64,000 nucleotides of DNA. Source: Clostridium culturomicium. Lineage in GTDB: Bacteria > Bacillota > Clostridia > Clostridiales > Clostridiaceae. Each line of letters opens with the position of its first letter. Position 1 is the stretch's first letter. The translations under genes and the position numbers were made by a program. This document shows, piece after piece, positions 63,738-64,000 of this stretch. The stretch spans positions 419,444 through 483,443 of the forward strand of contig NZ_CCXK01000014.1 of the NCBI RefSeq assembly GCF_000821305.1. Reading direction: 5' to 3'. A model generated the notes under the pieces. That model made no database searches and was not told the DNA's origin. It saw only the letters and a list, made by a program, of their open reading frames with translations.

Positions 63738-63834
63738 CAGTATATACAGTTGTAATAAAAAAATTCAAGTATTTCCTTTTTCAATACTTTCTTACTATAT
63801 TAACAGTATATATTGTTTATATACACTATGTCAA
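63738..63834 (-). promoter_or_regulatory. Promoter and candidate GntR operators of the ABC operon
   Basis: On the minus strand TTGACA (63829-63834), 18-base spacer, TATACT (63805-63810). Between and over the -10 is an inverted repeat AGTGTATATA-aacaa-TATATACTGT (63803-63827; 8 of 10 positions symmetric). A second near-palindrome CTGTATATACTG (63738-63749) lies downstream in the untranslated leader. The spacing suits repression by the GntR protein encoded in the same operon. Operator identity is inferred. Confidence 0.72.
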
Positions 63835-63854
63835 CATCATTATTAAACTTTTTA

Positions 63855-63888
63855 ATAAAAAAAGCTTAAGGAAAATTCCTTAAGCTTT
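63855..63888 (-). terminator. Terminator after the M23 peptidase gene
   Basis: AAAGCTTAAGG (63861-63871) pairs with CCTTAAGCTTT (63878-63888); on the minus strand it is followed by T7. Confidence 0.9.
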
Positions 63889-63903
63889 ACACATTTATAA
63901 TTT

Positions 63904-64000
63904 TTAAAAATAATATGGTGCTGAATCAACTCTTGATCCATCAATAATAACTTCAAAATGAATATGCGGACCAGTTGCCCATCCTGTAGCTCCAACATTT
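63904..64000 (-). CDS. M23-family peptidase, C-terminal end only
   Basis: The last 31 codons and stop of a gene that enters from the right edge of the window: NVGATGWATGPHIHFEVIID, then GSRVDSAPYYF. GPHIHFE is the H-x-H zinc motif of LytM/M23 endopeptidases, which cut peptidoglycan cross-links, or of the degenerate members that act in sporulation and division. The N-terminal part, which would show a signal peptide or LysM/SH3 domain, is not in the window. Confidence 0.88.
   Translation of the reverse strand, partial: NVGATGWATGPHIHFEVIIDGSRVDSAPYYF

Noticed and set aside
1..64000. tRNA or rRNA genes, CRISPR arrays, IS transposases, phage modules
   Set aside because: None were seen on either strand; no tandem direct repeats with spacers, no CCA-ended cloverleaf candidates and no transposase or integrase motifs in any translated frame.

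Overview
The window is AT-rich, gene-dense, low-GC Gram-positive DNA that reads as a Clostridium chromosome (Clostridium sensu stricto, anaerobic spore-former). Support comes from strong GGAGG-type ribosome binding sites, a T-box leader before thrS, AddAB instead of RecBCD, an acpS / NAD(P)H-hydrate dehydratase / GerS-like / alr / mazEF block, acetoacetate CoA-transferase genes, and a 7-alpha-hydroxysteroid dehydrogenase very like the one I remember from C. absonum (C. sardiniense). No rRNA, tRNA, CRISPR array, transposase or prophage was seen. Most genes are core or housekeeping; the unusual parts are one decaying locus and several accessory exporters.

Layout. 1-3759 (minus): acpS, stand-alone nnrD, GerS-like protein, alr, mazE-like antitoxin, mazF cut by the window edge. 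3907-7883: a small clostridial protein and a MoxR / DUF58 / DUF4129 operon. 8080-13409: short SSB, multi-PAS histidine kinase without a partner regulator, YihY-type membrane protein, nitrilase-family amidase, a 56-residue winged-helix protein and a DUF2500 protein. 13468-16669: three M42 aminopeptidase genes in a row, the last of which has lost catalytic and metal-ligand residues. 16875-19102: a ferredoxin-type protein and an unrecognised helical protein. 19318-26782: addB-addA. 27215-28529: ctfA-ctfB. 28781-32794: CCA-adding enzyme, DivIC-like protein, polysaccharide deacetylase, cytosolic NlpC/P60 endopeptidase.

33100-37926: a MacAB-like exporter operon with two different adaptor subunits, one carrying a large insert in its coiled-coil hairpin. 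38139-40535: promoter, T-box leader (probable specifier ACC) and thrS. 40574-43371: SsuABC/TauABC-like uptake transporter with a terminator between the binding-protein gene and the ATPase gene. 43506-47261: a response regulator followed by broken genes (histidine kinase lacking its ATPase domain, VanY peptidase with an in-frame TAG, a membrane-anchored protein with TGA plus a frameshift, a small exported protein with two frameshifts). 47330-55130: 7-alpha-HSDH, pepF, amino-acid permease, TDT transporter, C_GCAxxG_C_C protein, proS with a terminator-like leader. 55226-64000: hemolysin-III family protein, ung, a 42-residue protein, a proline-rich DUF3298-like protein, a frameshifted MATE exporter, a five-gene ABC/GntR operon with two visible candidate operators, and the end of an M23 peptidase gene.

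Several intergenic gaps hold short dispersed repeats of at least two families, including elements with AATTAAGAAT-like inverted ends and a second family found three times around positions 8521, 14506 and 48181. Functions are assigned from remembered family motifs and context; no database search was run.
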